Below, piece after piece: positions 16,970 through 24,652 of a stretch of DNA of 64,000 bases; positions within the stretch are counted from its first letter, which is position 1; every line of letters starts with the position of its first letter. A program made the translations under genes and the position numbers. The DNA lies in assembly GCF_009377345.1 (NCBI RefSeq), contig NZ_WBSL01000001.1:1115001-1179000 (forward strand), written 5' to 3'. The DNA comes from Deinococcus terrestris. GTDB taxonomy: Bacteria > Deinococcota > Deinococci > Deinococcales > Deinococcaceae. The notes below the pieces were generated by a model. That model did no database searches. It saw nothing but the letters and a program-made list of their open reading frames with translations, and was not told where the DNA came from.

Positions 16970-16975
16970 TATACT
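16970..16975 (+). promoter_or_regulatory. -10 element, leaderless promoter of DUF305 gene
   Basis: TATACT, 7 bases before the ATG at 16983. Confidence 0.55.
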
Positions 16976-16982
16976 CCCGGCC

Positions 16983-17597
16983 ATGACCCGCCGACCCGCC
17001 CTCCTCGCCGCGTTCGCCCTGGCCGCTGCCGCCCTGCTGGCCGTCGCGCTGGCGCTGACCTCGCGCTCCGGTACCCCCGCCGAGAACAGCCCGGAGGTGC
17101 GCTTCGTGCGCGAGATGAGCCAGCACCACGCGCAGGCCGTGGACATGGCGACCCGGTTGCGCGAGCGTACCGACGACCGCACCCTGAGTTCCCTGACGCT
17201 CGACATCGTGCTCTCGCAGCAGGAGCAGATCGGGCAGATGCGCGGCTGGCTGACCCTCTGGGGCCTGCCCTGGGGCGGCGAGGGCATGAGCGCCGAGCAT
17301 GCCCGCATGATGGGCATGGCGACGCCAGAGGAGCTGAACCAGTTGGATACCCTGCCCGTGCCTGACGCCGAAGCCCATTTCCTGCGGCTGATGATTCGCC
17401 ACCACCAGGGCGCCCTGACGATGGTCGAACCCGCCCTCGGAGACGGGATTCGCCCGGAGGTCCGCACCCTCGCCCGGCAGATTCAGGCCACCCAGGGCGG
17501 CGAGATTCGGCTGATGGAGGACCTGCTGCGCCAGCGCGGGGAAGCCCTGCCGCCCCCACCGGAAGCGGCGCAGGGCGGGGCACACGAGCACCACTGA
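16983..17597 (+). CDS. DUF305 exported metal-binding-like protein
   Basis: 204 residues: a signal or anchor helix (residues 7-26), then two DUF305 repeats. The His/Met motifs FVREMSQHHAQAVDMA and LRLMIRHHQGALTMVE are the family signature (paired histidines at the start of each helical hairpin), with AEHARMMGM between them. The C-terminus ends GGAHEHH. DUF305 proteins are periplasmic and ferritin-like, often near copper genes; metal binding is inferred from the His/Met content. The message is leaderless. A strong bidirectional terminator follows. Confidence 0.9.
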   Translation: MTRRPALLAAFALAAAALLAVALALTSRSGTPAENSPEVRFVREMSQHHAQAVDMATRLRERTDDRTLSSLTLDIVLSQQEQIGQMRGWLTLWGLPWGGEGMSAEHARMMGMATPEELNQLDTLPVPDAEAHFLRLMIRHHQGALTMVEPALGDGIRPEVRTLARQIQATQGGEIRLMEDLLRQRGEALPPPPEAAQGGAHEHH

Positions 17598-17607
17598 GGG
17601 CCATACG

Positions 17608-17642
17608 AGACGGACGCGGAAGTGACTCCTCCGCGTCCGTCT
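17608..17642. terminator. Bidirectional terminator between DUF305 gene and convergent small gene
   Basis: A perfect 13-bp stem: AGACGGACGCGGA (17608-17620) and its complement (17630-17642), 9-base loop. It lies between two convergent stop codons. Confidence 0.8.
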
Positions 17643-17651
17643 CCCCTTGGT

Positions 17652-17960
17652 CTACTCGTCGTCCCAGTCCAGCCCCGACACGCGGCCCTCGCGGCGTTCC
17701 TTGCGGCGGGCCTGTTTGCCCGACTTCTTCTTGGGGCGGGGGGGCAGTTGCAGCTCGTAGGTCCGCGTAGGGTCGCAGGGGGCAGCCTGCTCGCCCAGCC
17801 GCTCGCCGGGGTCGGCGGTGCGGAGGTTGCCTGCCGGGTGCAGGTGCCGCCCCGCGCAGTAGGGGCACTCGTCCACGACCCAGAACATCAGCCGGGTACC
17901 GGGCAGGTCCCGCAGGGTCACGTAGGCGGGCCGGGGGCTTTGGCGGTCGCGTTTGCCCAT
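17652..17960 (-). CDS. Small hypothetical protein with CPYC motif
   Basis: A 102-residue, strongly charged protein. VVDECPYCAGRHLHPAGN (about residues 28-45) has a Cys-x2-Cys followed by two histidines, suggesting one zinc site. A basic patch PRPKKKSGKQARRKERRE lies near the C-terminus, which ends acidic (LDWDDE). It looks like a small cytoplasmic nucleic-acid-associated protein, but I recognise no family. The ATG at 17960 is preceded by TAGCCT 8 bases upstream. It converges on the DUF305 gene. Confidence 0.7.
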   Translation of the reverse strand: MGKRDRQSPRPAYVTLRDLPGTRLMFWVVDECPYCAGRHLHPAGNLRTADPGERLGEQAAPCDPTRTYELQLPPRPKKKSGKQARRKERREGRVSGLDWDDE

Positions 17961-17968
17961 AGGGGGTC

Positions 17969-17974
17969 AGGCTA
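17969..17974 (-). promoter_or_regulatory. -10 element, leaderless promoter of CPYC gene
   Basis: TAGCCT on the minus strand, 8 bases before the ATG. Confidence 0.5.
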
Positions 17975-18024
17975 GAGGAGGCAGGGCGGGGCGAATGTGG
18001 GGGAACGCGGACGGCCGAACGCCC

Positions 18025-18891
18025 CTATGCTTCGCCCTCCGTGTCGTCGCGCAGATACGTCACCACCGAGCGGCAGTGGGTCAGGCCCGCGTGGGCGTAG
18101 AGCGCTCGGGCGGGGCGGGCGTGGTCATGGGCGCGGGCACGGAGGGTGCGCAGTTCGGGAAAGGCGGCGGCCTCGGCGGCGGCCAGCGCCAGCAGCACCC
18201 GCCCCAGCCGCTGGCCGCGCTCGGCGGGATGGACCGCCACATAGGTGAGGTCGGCCCGCGCAGCCTCCGGATTCAGTTCCAGCTCGGCAAAGCCCACAGG
18301 CTGCCCGCCGCGCGTCAGGACCACCAGGCGCACGTCGTCGCGGGCGAAGTGGGCCTGCAACTCGGCGTCGGTCCAGTCGAGGCGCTCGGACCAGGCGTCC
18401 TCGGCGGCGCGGTACAGGGCGCGGTAGGCGGCGGGCGTGAGGTGGTCGGTCGCCACGTAGCCCTCCGGCACGCGGGCCTGCCGGGCGAGGCCCGACACCC
18501 GCGCCGTGTAGAAGTCGGTGGTGTGCATGGGCGTGAAGCCGCACGCTTCGAGCGCCTCCCGCGCGGCGAGGTTGTCGCGGGCGGCAAAGGCGTACACCGG
18601 CAGCCCGTCGGCCCGCTCCACCGCCCGCGCGAGCAAGCCGGGCAGGTCGCCGCCTTGCCCCAGCGGCCCTTCGAGCACCAGCCCGTCGCGGAAGGGAGCC
18701 AGGCCGCAGTAGGCCTCCACCGCCCCGTCCAGACCCTCGGCTACCAGGCACACCCGGTCCTCGCACTCGCCGCGCAACTCGTGCTCGTCGCGGGCGTCGG
18801 GCGCGAAGACCTCGCGCTCGGGGGCGTCGTCCATCCAGGCCAGCAGGGCCAGCACGTCGGGGGCATCGGTCGCTTGCATGGGGCGAATCAT
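18025..18891 (-). CDS. GNAT-family N-acetyltransferase, tandem-domain
   Basis: 288 residues, about twice the length of a single GNAT domain. The C-terminal half carries the acetyl-CoA loop region VAVHPAERGQRLGRVLLALA (about residues 217-236), preceded by the VGFAELELN strand. The N-terminal half (IRPMQATDAPDVLALL to EALEACGFTPMHT) has the same fold order but a weaker loop, as in mycothiol-synthase-like double GNATs. The substrate is unknown. The ATG at 18891 has a good GGAGGT Shine-Dalgarno. Single gene. Confidence 0.85.
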   Translation of the reverse strand: MIRPMQATDAPDVLALLAWMDDAPEREVFAPDARDEHELRGECEDRVCLVAEGLDGAVEAYCGLAPFRDGLVLEGPLGQGGDLPGLLARAVERADGLPVYAFAARDNLAAREALEACGFTPMHTTDFYTARVSGLARQARVPEGYVATDHLTPAAYRALYRAAEDAWSERLDWTDAELQAHFARDDVRLVVLTRGGQPVGFAELELNPEAARADLTYVAVHPAERGQRLGRVLLALAAAEAAAFPELRTLRARAHDHARPARALYAHAGLTHCRSVVTYLRDDTEGEA

Positions 18892-19016
18892 GAACAGACC
18901 TCCGGGAAAGCAAGAAGCTGGGGAACCGGGCGGACGGTGGAGATGACGCTCAGCCTAGAAAGTGGCGCCGCTCACGTCTGCCCGGCCTCTCACCCCGCGC
19001 CCTGGCCCCCGCGTGC

Positions 19017-19044
19017 TATGCTCCGGCTATGCCCTGAAGCAGGG
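19017..19044 (+). promoter_or_regulatory. -10 element plus two-codon leaderless mini-ORF and small hairpin in DUF4258 leader
   Basis: TATGCT (19017-19022) lies exactly 6 bases before ATG CCC TGA (19029-19037), the same geometry as the leaderless genes, but the frame is only two codons long. CCCTG-AAG-CAGGG (19032-19044) forms a small hairpin over it. The real gene starts about 120 bases further on. Confidence 0.4.
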
Positions 19045-19161
19045 TACGACGCCTTCTTCCCCCACCAACACGCCAGACGTGTGGACGGGGACGTTTTCGT
19101 TTAAGGGGGCGGCGTGACCCTGGCCCCCCCGCCCCGGAAGGCCGACGGGAGGTTGCCCCCC

Positions 19162-19779
19162 ATGACCAAATCCCCCGACTCCAAGACGCGCTCCCAGACG
19201 GGAGGGACCGATCTGCTCTCCCTGCGTGCCCAGCTTGCCCGCGCGGAGAAAGCGGCCCGCCGCGCCCCGACGCCGCCCCCCGCACGGCCCGAGAACCTGC
19301 GCCTCAAGCCGGTCAAGCCCCAGCGCGAGGTGGAACTGGCCGGGGTGGACACCAGCGAGCACAGCCTCTCGCGGGCGCACGCCCGGCTGCGCGACGCCGT
19401 GTACGACGGTAAGTATCACCTCTGTTCCCACGCCATCGGGCACGCCCGCGCCGAGGGCTTTCTGGAGCACGACATCATTCAGGTGCTTGTGGCCGGGCGG
19501 GTGCGGGCCGTGTACCCGGAGGACCGCCGCTGGCTGGTGTGCGGCTACTTCGAGGCCTGCGGGGTGGCGCTGCCGCTGCATGTCGTTGTCGAGCACGCCC
19601 ACGACGGATACCTCGACGTGGTGACGGCCTTCGTCCCCAAGCAGCCGCACCACATCATCTCCCGCGCCCGCCTCGCCGTGATGCTGCGCTACGACGACGA
19701 GCGCATCCGGACACGCACGGCGACGCCAGGGAACAAGCCGGGGAACCGGAGTAAGGGGAAGTGGAAGAAGGGGGCGTAG
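19162..19779 (+). CDS. DUF4258 domain protein
   Basis: 205 residues. A basic, Pro/Ala-rich N-terminal 60 residues precede a DUF4258 domain: KYHLCSHAIGHARAEGFLEH, then DIIQVLVAGRVRAVYPEDRR, then VVVEHAHDGYLDVVTAFVP. DUF4258 relatives include small toxin-like proteins, but this one is long, with basic tails at both ends (ending KGKWKKGA), and has no antitoxin partner. Function unknown. The ATG at 19162 follows GGGAGG; an in-frame GTG at 19114 is possible. The gene has an unusual 5' leader (19017-19161). Confidence 0.75.
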   Translation: MTKSPDSKTRSQTGGTDLLSLRAQLARAEKAARRAPTPPPARPENLRLKPVKPQREVELAGVDTSEHSLSRAHARLRDAVYDGKYHLCSHAIGHARAEGFLEHDIIQVLVAGRVRAVYPEDRRWLVCGYFEACGVALPLHVVVEHAHDGYLDVVTAFVPKQPHHIISRARLAVMLRYDDERIRTRTATPGNKPGNRSKGKWKKGA

Positions 19780-19792
19780 AGCCACCTCAAGC

Positions 19793-19834
19793 GGGGGCGA
19801 GCGGCCGGGAATGTTCCCGTCACCGCTCGCCCCC
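19793..19834. terminator. Bidirectional terminator between DUF4258 gene and convergent binding protein
   Basis: A perfect 12-bp stem GGGGGCGAGCGG / CCGCTCGCCCCC (19793-19804 and 19823-19834) with an 18-base loop, in which GGGAA and TTCCC can also pair. Confidence 0.8.
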
Positions 19835-19845
19835 TCCCCTTGGAG

Positions 19846-20613
19846 TCAGCAGCGCACGTCCTGACCGAAGTACTTCTGGCTGAGCTGGGCGTACGTGCCG
19901 TCCTGCATCAGTCCCTTGAGCGCCCCGTTCACGGCCAGGCGCAATTCACTGTTCCCCTTGGCGAGGGCGAGGCCGACCTGCTCCTTCCAGAGGGTGTCCC
20001 CCATGACGAGGTTGGCCTTGGAGTAGGTCTTGAGTGCCCCCAGCGCCGCGAAGCGGTCGGTCACGACGGCGTCGACCTTGGCGGTGGCGGCCGCCTGAAT
20101 GGCCGCCTGGGAGCTGGGGTACACCTGCACGCTCTTCCCGAAGGGGAGCTTGCGCAGAAAGCCGAAGTAGGTGCTGCCCGCCTCGGCCCCCAGGGTCTTG
20201 CCCGCGAGCGCCTTGCTGGTCAGCGGCCCACCCCGGCGGGTCAGGATGACGCCGCCCGTGCAGTAGTGGGGGGTACTGAAGTCCACCGTCTGGAGCCGCG
20301 TGCTGGTGATCGCGTGCGAGGCGATGACCACGTCGATCTCGCCAGGCCGGGCCGCGAGGTCGCGCAGCAGGCCGTCGAACGGCCGGATGACCCACTCGGC
20401 CCGGAGGCCCAACTTGCGGGCGACCGCTTCTCCAAGTTCCACCTCAAACCCGGTGGGCTTGCCGCCCTGCAAAAAGTTGAACGGCTCGAAGTCGGCACTC
20501 GTCGCCAACTTCAGGATGCCGCTCGTTTTGACGGCCGCCAGGGACCGGGCCTGGGCGGCGGCGGGCAGGGCGGCCAACAGGGCCGCAGCAATCAGGACAG
20601 AACGTGGGCGCAT
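19846..20613 (-). CDS. Family-3 (amino-acid type) ABC substrate-binding protein
   Basis: A 255-residue periplasmic binding protein. The signal peptide ends at AAAQARS (about residue 23). The family-3 signature is [20 protein letters not shown] with [11 protein letters not shown], and the late motifs GLALAKGN and [16 protein letters not shown] are typical of polar-amino-acid binding proteins. The mature protein has cysteines in HYCTGG and at the C-terminus (DVRC). The ATG at 20613 has a GGAGG Shine-Dalgarno. No permease or ATPase is adjacent, so its transporter is encoded elsewhere or it serves as a stand-alone sensor/scavenger. Confidence 0.88.
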   Translation of the reverse strand: MRPRSVLIAAALLAALPAAAQARSLAAVKTSGILKLATSADFEPFNFLQGGKPTGFEVELGEAVARKLGLRAEWVIRPFDGLLRDLAARPGEIDVVIASHAITSTRLQTVDFSTPHYCTGGVILTRRGGPLTSKALAGKTLGAEAGSTYFGFLRKLPFGKSVQVYPSSQAAIQAAATAKVDAVVTDRFAALGALKTYSKANLVMGDTLWKEQVGLALAKGNSELRLAVNGALKGLMQDGTYAQLSQKYFGQDVRC

Positions 20614-20732
20614 GCAAACCTCCAAGGGGTTGTGCTGAACTATGGGGAAGTGTGCAATGGAGGCCATCACATCCCTGTCACAGCCTGGGCCGCAGGCCGG
20701 ACGCGGCCCCAAACGCGCGACTCCTCCCCTGC

Positions 20733-20738
20733 TACCCT
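20733..20738 (+). promoter_or_regulatory. -10 element, leaderless promoter of mnmE
   Basis: TACCCT, 7 bases before the GTG at 20746. Confidence 0.5.
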
Positions 20739-20745
20739 CTCCCCC

Positions 20746-22065
20746 GTGACCCGCCTCGGCTTCTCGGACACCATCGCCGCTATCGCCACGGCCCCCGGCC
20801 ACGCGGGGGTGGGCATCGTGCGGGTGAGCGGGCCAGGCGCCCTGCGGGTGGCCGACGGCCTCTTCCGGGGGCGCGGGCAACCCAGCCGCACGCGGGGCGG
20901 GCGTTTCCTGTACGGGGAATTTGTGGCGGAGGGCGCCGAACGGCTGGACGACGGTCTGTGCCTGGTCTTCCGGGGGCCGCATTCGTACACGGGCGAGGAC
21001 GTGGCCGAGTTTCAGACGCACGGCAGCCCGGCGGTGCTCTCGCGGTTGCTGGCGCGGGCGCTGGACCTCGGAGCGCGGCCTGCCCGCCCCGGCGAGTTCA
21101 CCCTGCGGGCCTACCTCGCCGGGCGGCTAGACCTCGCGCAGGCCGAAGCGGTGCTGGACCTCGTGAACGCGGGCACCGACACCGCGCGGCGGCAGGCGGC
21201 GCTGGGGCTGTCAGGAGCGCTGGGGGACCGCGTGGACCGCATCGCGGCGGGCCTGACCCGCACCCTGGCCGCGATTCAGGCGATGCTGGACTACCCGGAA
21301 GAAGGCGTGCCCGAGGAGGAACGGGGCGTGCCGCTGGCCCAAGCGGAGGCCGACCTCGTCGCCCTCGTCGCCACCGCCCGCGCCGGACAGGTCGCCACGC
21401 GGGGAGCGCGGCTGGCCCTGATCGGGCGGCCCAACGCGGGCAAAAGCAGCCTGCTGAACGCGCTGCTGGGTTACGAGCGCTCCATCGTGACCCCTATTCC
21501 CGGCACCACCCGCGACTATCTGGAGGCTCAACTCTCGCTGGCCGGGGTGCCCGTCACGTTGGTGGATACGGCGGGCCTCCGCGAGACGGCCGACGAGGTG
21601 GAGGCGGCGGGCGTGCGGCAGGCGGTCAGCCTCGCGCAGGGGGCCGACCTCGTGCTGGCGCTGGAGGACGGCAGCCTGCCACGCGAATCGCTGCCCGTGG
21701 ACCTGCCACCGGGGACACGGGTCATCCGCGTCCGGACGAAGGCCGACCTGAGCGCCGCCTGGGAGGACGCCGGGGCGCGGGCGGTGAGCGCCGTGACGGG
21801 CGCGGGCCTGCCCGAGTTGAGGGAGGCCATCCACGCCGCCCTCCTCGGGGACGCGGCACGGGGCGAGGCGTGGCTCACCACCGAGCGGCAGGCCGACGCC
21901 GCCCGCCGCGCCCTCGCGCACGTGCAGGCCGCCCGGACCCTCCCCGATGACTTGGCCGGGTACGAACTGGAAGAAGCCCTGCGAGCCCTGGCCGAACTCA
22001 CGGGCCGTGACGTGTCGGAGGACGTGGTAGACGCAGTGTTCCGCAACTTCTGCGTGGGGAAGTAG
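20746..22065 (+). CDS. mnmE: tRNA uridine-5-carboxymethylaminomethyl GTPase MnmE
   Basis: 439 residues, normal length. MnmE with MnmG modifies wobble U34 of several tRNAs. The N-terminal folate-binding domain starts [20 protein letters not shown]; the G domain has G1 [28 protein letters not shown] and VDTAGLRE. The C-terminus ends FRNFCVGK, the conserved C-x-G-K. The reading frame extends nearly 1 kb upstream, but homology starts at the GTG at 20746, which has a leaderless-type -10. No mnmG neighbour is in the window. Confidence 0.95.
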   Translation: MTRLGFSDTIAAIATAPGHAGVGIVRVSGPGALRVADGLFRGRGQPSRTRGGRFLYGEFVAEGAERLDDGLCLVFRGPHSYTGEDVAEFQTHGSPAVLSRLLARALDLGARPARPGEFTLRAYLAGRLDLAQAEAVLDLVNAGTDTARRQAALGLSGALGDRVDRIAAGLTRTLAAIQAMLDYPEEGVPEEERGVPLAQAEADLVALVATARAGQVATRGARLALIGRPNAGKSSLLNALLGYERSIVTPIPGTTRDYLEAQLSLAGVPVTLVDTAGLRETADEVEAAGVRQAVSLAQGADLVLALEDGSLPRESLPVDLPPGTRVIRVRTKADLSAAWEDAGARAVSAVTGAGLPELREAIHAALLGDAARGEAWLTTERQADAARRALAHVQAARTLPDDLAGYELEEALRALAELTGRDVSEDVVDAVFRNFCVGK

Positions 22066-22141
22066 CCGGGAGAGGCTCTTCAGCCTTGAAACCACTGCCC
22101 CCCTACAGAATGAGGAAGAGCAGAGAGCACGTCCAGGAAAA

Positions 22142-22172
22142 TAAAAAAGCTCCTCCCCCTTGAGGGGGGAGG
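22142..22172 (-). terminator. Terminator of the 86-aa gene, within a REP-like palindrome
   Basis: On the minus strand CCTCCCCCC and GGGGGAGG pair around a short TCAA loop, followed by GCTTTTTTATTTT. The palindrome plus its tail (to 22188) resembles the repeat at 41981-42017. Confidence 0.75.
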
Positions 22173-22196
22173 CCGGGAGGGGGTGAGGCGTGAACG

Positions 22197-22457
22197 TCAG
22201 CCCTGCTCGGTGTCCTCGGAGGTCTCGTCACCGGGAATGGTGCTGGCGGGGTCGCTGGTGATCATGCTGCCCGCCGAGGCCACGTCCTGCTTGTCGAGGC
22301 CGCGCTCCTGGTACTCGTCGGCGAGCTTGGCCTCAGCGCGGGCTTCCTTGAGGGCGTCGCGGCGCTCGTCGGTGCGGCCCATGAACTGGAGGTCCACGTT
22401 GCTGATCTCGCCTTCCGTCTGGGGCACGTCGTTGGTGCGGTCATCAGGTCCGGTCAT
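22197..22457 (-). CDS. Small acidic hypothetical protein
   Basis: 86 residues, very acidic and hydrophilic with no hydrophobic core. DALKEARAEAKLADEYQERG is a predicted charged helix, flanked by disordered Asp/Glu/Thr/Pro-rich ends (MTGPDDRTNDVPQTEGE and DETSEDTEQG). Such composition suggests an intrinsically disordered, desiccation- or stress-related protein, but this is inference only. The gene is supported by a leaderless -10 (TAGCGT, 6 bases before the ATG) and its own terminator. Confidence 0.7.
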   Translation of the reverse strand: MTGPDDRTNDVPQTEGEISNVDLQFMGRTDERRDALKEARAEAKLADEYQERGLDKQDVASAGSMITSDPASTIPGDETSEDTEQG

Positions 22458-22463
22458 GAAGTT

Positions 22464-22469
22464 ACGCTA
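22464..22469 (-). promoter_or_regulatory. -10 element, leaderless promoter of the 86-aa gene
   Basis: TAGCGT on the minus strand, 6 bases before the ATG. Confidence 0.5.
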
Positions 22470-22511
22470 GCAGGGCTCCTGCGGGCGCGGGCTGAGGCTC
22501 CCTTTAGCGAT

Positions 22512-23642
22512 TCAGGCCCCCAGCCGCAGCACGCTCTGGTTGCCGCGCAGCACGAACACCAGCACGCCCACCTCCGCCAGAATCCCGGCGCGGCGCTCCA
22601 GATCGCGCACCGTGTCGGGGGCACCGACCCACTGGCGGCGCGGGTTCTCGCCGGGTTCGAGGTAGAAGCCCTCGGGGATGGCGACGATGGCAACCCGGCT
22701 GGCGCTCGCCCGCGCTTTCATCGCCTGCTCGACCAGGTCAGGGGGCGCTTTTTGGGTCAGCACGATCAGGTTGCCCCCCGCACGGGGCGGCGGGATGACC
22801 AGGGGCGTGCCCACCACGCGGGGGTCTTGTGGCTCCAGCCGCGCCAGCAACCGCAGGGCGGCCCGCAACGCCTCCGGGGTGCGTCCGCTGGGGGTCGCGC
22901 CCGCCGGGGTCGCCACGCTGACGGGGAGGTCCAGCGCCAGCGCCTCCTGAATCAGGCTGCTCGCCAGCCGCACCGCGCTGTTCACGAACACGTCGGTGCC
23001 AGAGGTGTCCACGAACACGGTCAGGCTGCTCGCGGCGGTGCGGTCGAGTTCGCGCACGGTGAGGTCGCCCGTGCGGGCCGAGAGCCGCCAGTGGACCCGG
23101 CCCGGCGGGTCGCCGGAGACGTAAGGCCGCGCTCCCCGCAGGCTGATGGGGTCTTCCAGGCCCAGCGTGCGCGAGAGCTGGCCCTCGCTCAGCAGCGGGC
23201 GCAGCAGGTCGGGCAGCACCAGCCCGTGCGTGCCGGGGTAGACCTCGATCGTGGCGGGCACCTTCAGCGGCATGGAGCGCCAGAACAGCCCCAGCGGATC
23301 GGCCCAGCGCAGGGTGCCGCCCGGCCACGCGTACTCGCCCCGGCGGTTGAGCAGCAACGAGCCGTCGAGTTCGGTGACCGTCTGCCCCAGGGTCAGCCCG
23401 CCCGCCGTGAGTACCTCGCTCGACACCACCGAGAGGGGCGTGGGGTCCTCCACGATCACGCGCAGGGGCCGCCGGGTGTCGATCTCGATGCGGACCCGGT
23501 ACGGCACGCGGGTGCCCTCGAAGCCCTGTCCGGGCACCTCACGGGTCAGGCGAACGGTGGGCGGCTTGCGTCCCAGGAACCACGCGAGCGCCACGCCCAG
23601 CAGCAGCGCGGCCAGGACCAGCCCCAGCGCCGCGAGGTTCAG
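22512..23642 (-). CDS. DUF58 protein of a MoxR operon (apparent CTG start)
   Basis: About 376 residues from the proposed start. The DUF58 core is visible at DPLGLFWRSMPL, RGARPYVSGDPPGRVHWRLS and TVRELDRTAASSLTVFVDTS, the last resembling a VWA-like strand with DTSGT. DUF58 proteins work with MoxR ATPases, probably in assembly of secreted or envelope complexes. A GTG at 23594 would remove half of the N-terminal helix. The frame continues upstream as LNLAALGLVLAALLLGVALA to a CTG at 23642, which overlaps the moxR stop as CTGA. No ATG/GTG/TTG lies between the two. It is the last gene of the four-gene operon. Confidence 0.85.
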   Translation of the reverse strand: MNLAALGLVLAALLLGVALAWFLGRKPPTVRLTREVPGQGFEGTRVPYRVRIEIDTRRPLRVIVEDPTPLSVVSSEVLTAGGLTLGQTVTELDGSLLLNRRGEYAWPGGTLRWADPLGLFWRSMPLKVPATIEVYPGTHGLVLPDLLRPLLSEGQLSRTLGLEDPISLRGARPYVSGDPPGRVHWRLSARTGDLTVRELDRTAASSLTVFVDTSGTDVFVNSAVRLASSLIQEALALDLPVSVATPAGATPSGRTPEALRAALRLLARLEPQDPRVVGTPLVIPPPRAGGNLIVLTQKAPPDLVEQAMKARASASRVAIVAIPEGFYLEPGENPRRQWVGAPDTVRDLERRAGILAEVGVLVFVLRGNQSVLRLGA

Positions 23643-24652
23643 ACGGCCCCCGCCGCCTGCGCCCCTGCTGCCTGGGCCGGATCGGCCGGGACCGGCTCGG
23701 CCCGCAGCACCTCCGCGACCACGCTCTCGGGGGGCGTTCCGGCCAGCCGCGCCTCGATGCGGAGGCTGAGGCGGTGGGCGAGGACCGCCGGGGCCGCCCC
23801 CTTGATGTCGTCGGGCACGACAAAGGCCCGGCCGTCCAGCGCCGCGAGCGCCTGCGCGACCCCTTGCAGGGCGAGGCTGGCGCGGGGACCGCCGCCCAGC
23901 GCGACCTGCGGGTGGCTGCGGGTGCGGGCGGTCAGGGCCGCCGCGTAGCGCCGCAACTCGTCCGAGACGCGCACCGACCGCACCGCCGCCCGCGCCGCGA
24001 GCAGGTCGTCCGGTCCGGCGACCGGTTCCAGCGTGTCGATGGGGTGCGCCCCCTGAAGGCGGCCCAGCATCTGCACCTCCTCGTCCAAGGAGGGGTAGCC
24101 CACCGACAGCTTGAGCAGGAAACGGTCGAGCTGCGCTTCGGGCAATCGGTAGGTGCCCTCGTGCTCGACGGGGTTCTGGGTGGCGATCACCACGAAGGGC
24201 TGCGGCAGGCGGTGGGTCACGCCCGACTCGGTGACCTGCCCCTCGCCCATCGCCTCCAGCAGCGCCGACTGCGTCTTGGGGGTGGCGCGGTTGATCTCGT
24301 CGGCGAGCAGCAGGCCGGTGAAGATGGGGCCGGGGACGAACTCGAACTCGCCGGTCGCGGGGCGGTACACGCTGACCCCGGTCACGTCGCTGGGCAGCAG
24401 GTCGGGCGTGAACTGCACCCGGCGGAAGGTCAGGCCCAGGCTGGCGGCGAGCGCACGGGCCAGCATCGTCTTGCCGGTGCCGGGCGCGTCTTCCAGGAGG
24501 ATGTGCCCCCCGGTCAGAATCCCGGCGAGGGTCAGCCGGGTGACCCCCTCCTTGCCCACGAGGACGCGGGCCACGTTGTCCCCCACGGCGCGGGCGAACC
24601 GCCCCACGGCGGCGAGGTCGGCGGGCGGGGTCGGCAGGTCAGGGTGGGTCAT
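23639..24652 (-). CDS. MoxR-family AAA+ ATPase
   Basis: 337 residues. Walker A is DAPGTGKTMLARAL, Walker B LLLADEINRATPKTQ, sensor 1 IATQNPVEHEGTYRLPEAQL. These are the classic MoxR motifs. MoxR ATPases act as chaperones that insert metal or assemble complexes, together with DUF58/VWA partners. The C-terminal lid (DDIKGAAPAVLAHRL) is present, followed by an Ala/Pro-rich tail. The ATG overlaps the upstream DUF4129 stop (ATGA), and the stop overlaps the proposed CTG start of the DUF58 gene. Confidence 0.92.
   Translation of the reverse strand: MTHPDLPTPPADLAAVGRFARAVGDNVARVLVGKEGVTRLTLAGILTGGHILLEDAPGTGKTMLARALAASLGLTFRRVQFTPDLLPSDVTGVSVYRPATGEFEFVPGPIFTGLLLADEINRATPKTQSALLEAMGEGQVTESGVTHRLPQPFVVIATQNPVEHEGTYRLPEAQLDRFLLKLSVGYPSLDEEVQMLGRLQGAHPIDTLEPVAGPDDLLAARAAVRSVRVSDELRRYAAALTARTRSHPQVALGGGPRASLALQGVAQALAALDGRAFVVPDDIKGAAPAVLAHRLSLRIEARLAGTPPESVVAEVLRAEPVPADPAQAAGAQAAGAV

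Noticed and set aside
19840..20745. Extension of mnmE by about 300 codons upstream
   Set aside because: Overlaps the binding-protein gene on the other strand; MnmE homology starts at 20746 with a leaderless -10.
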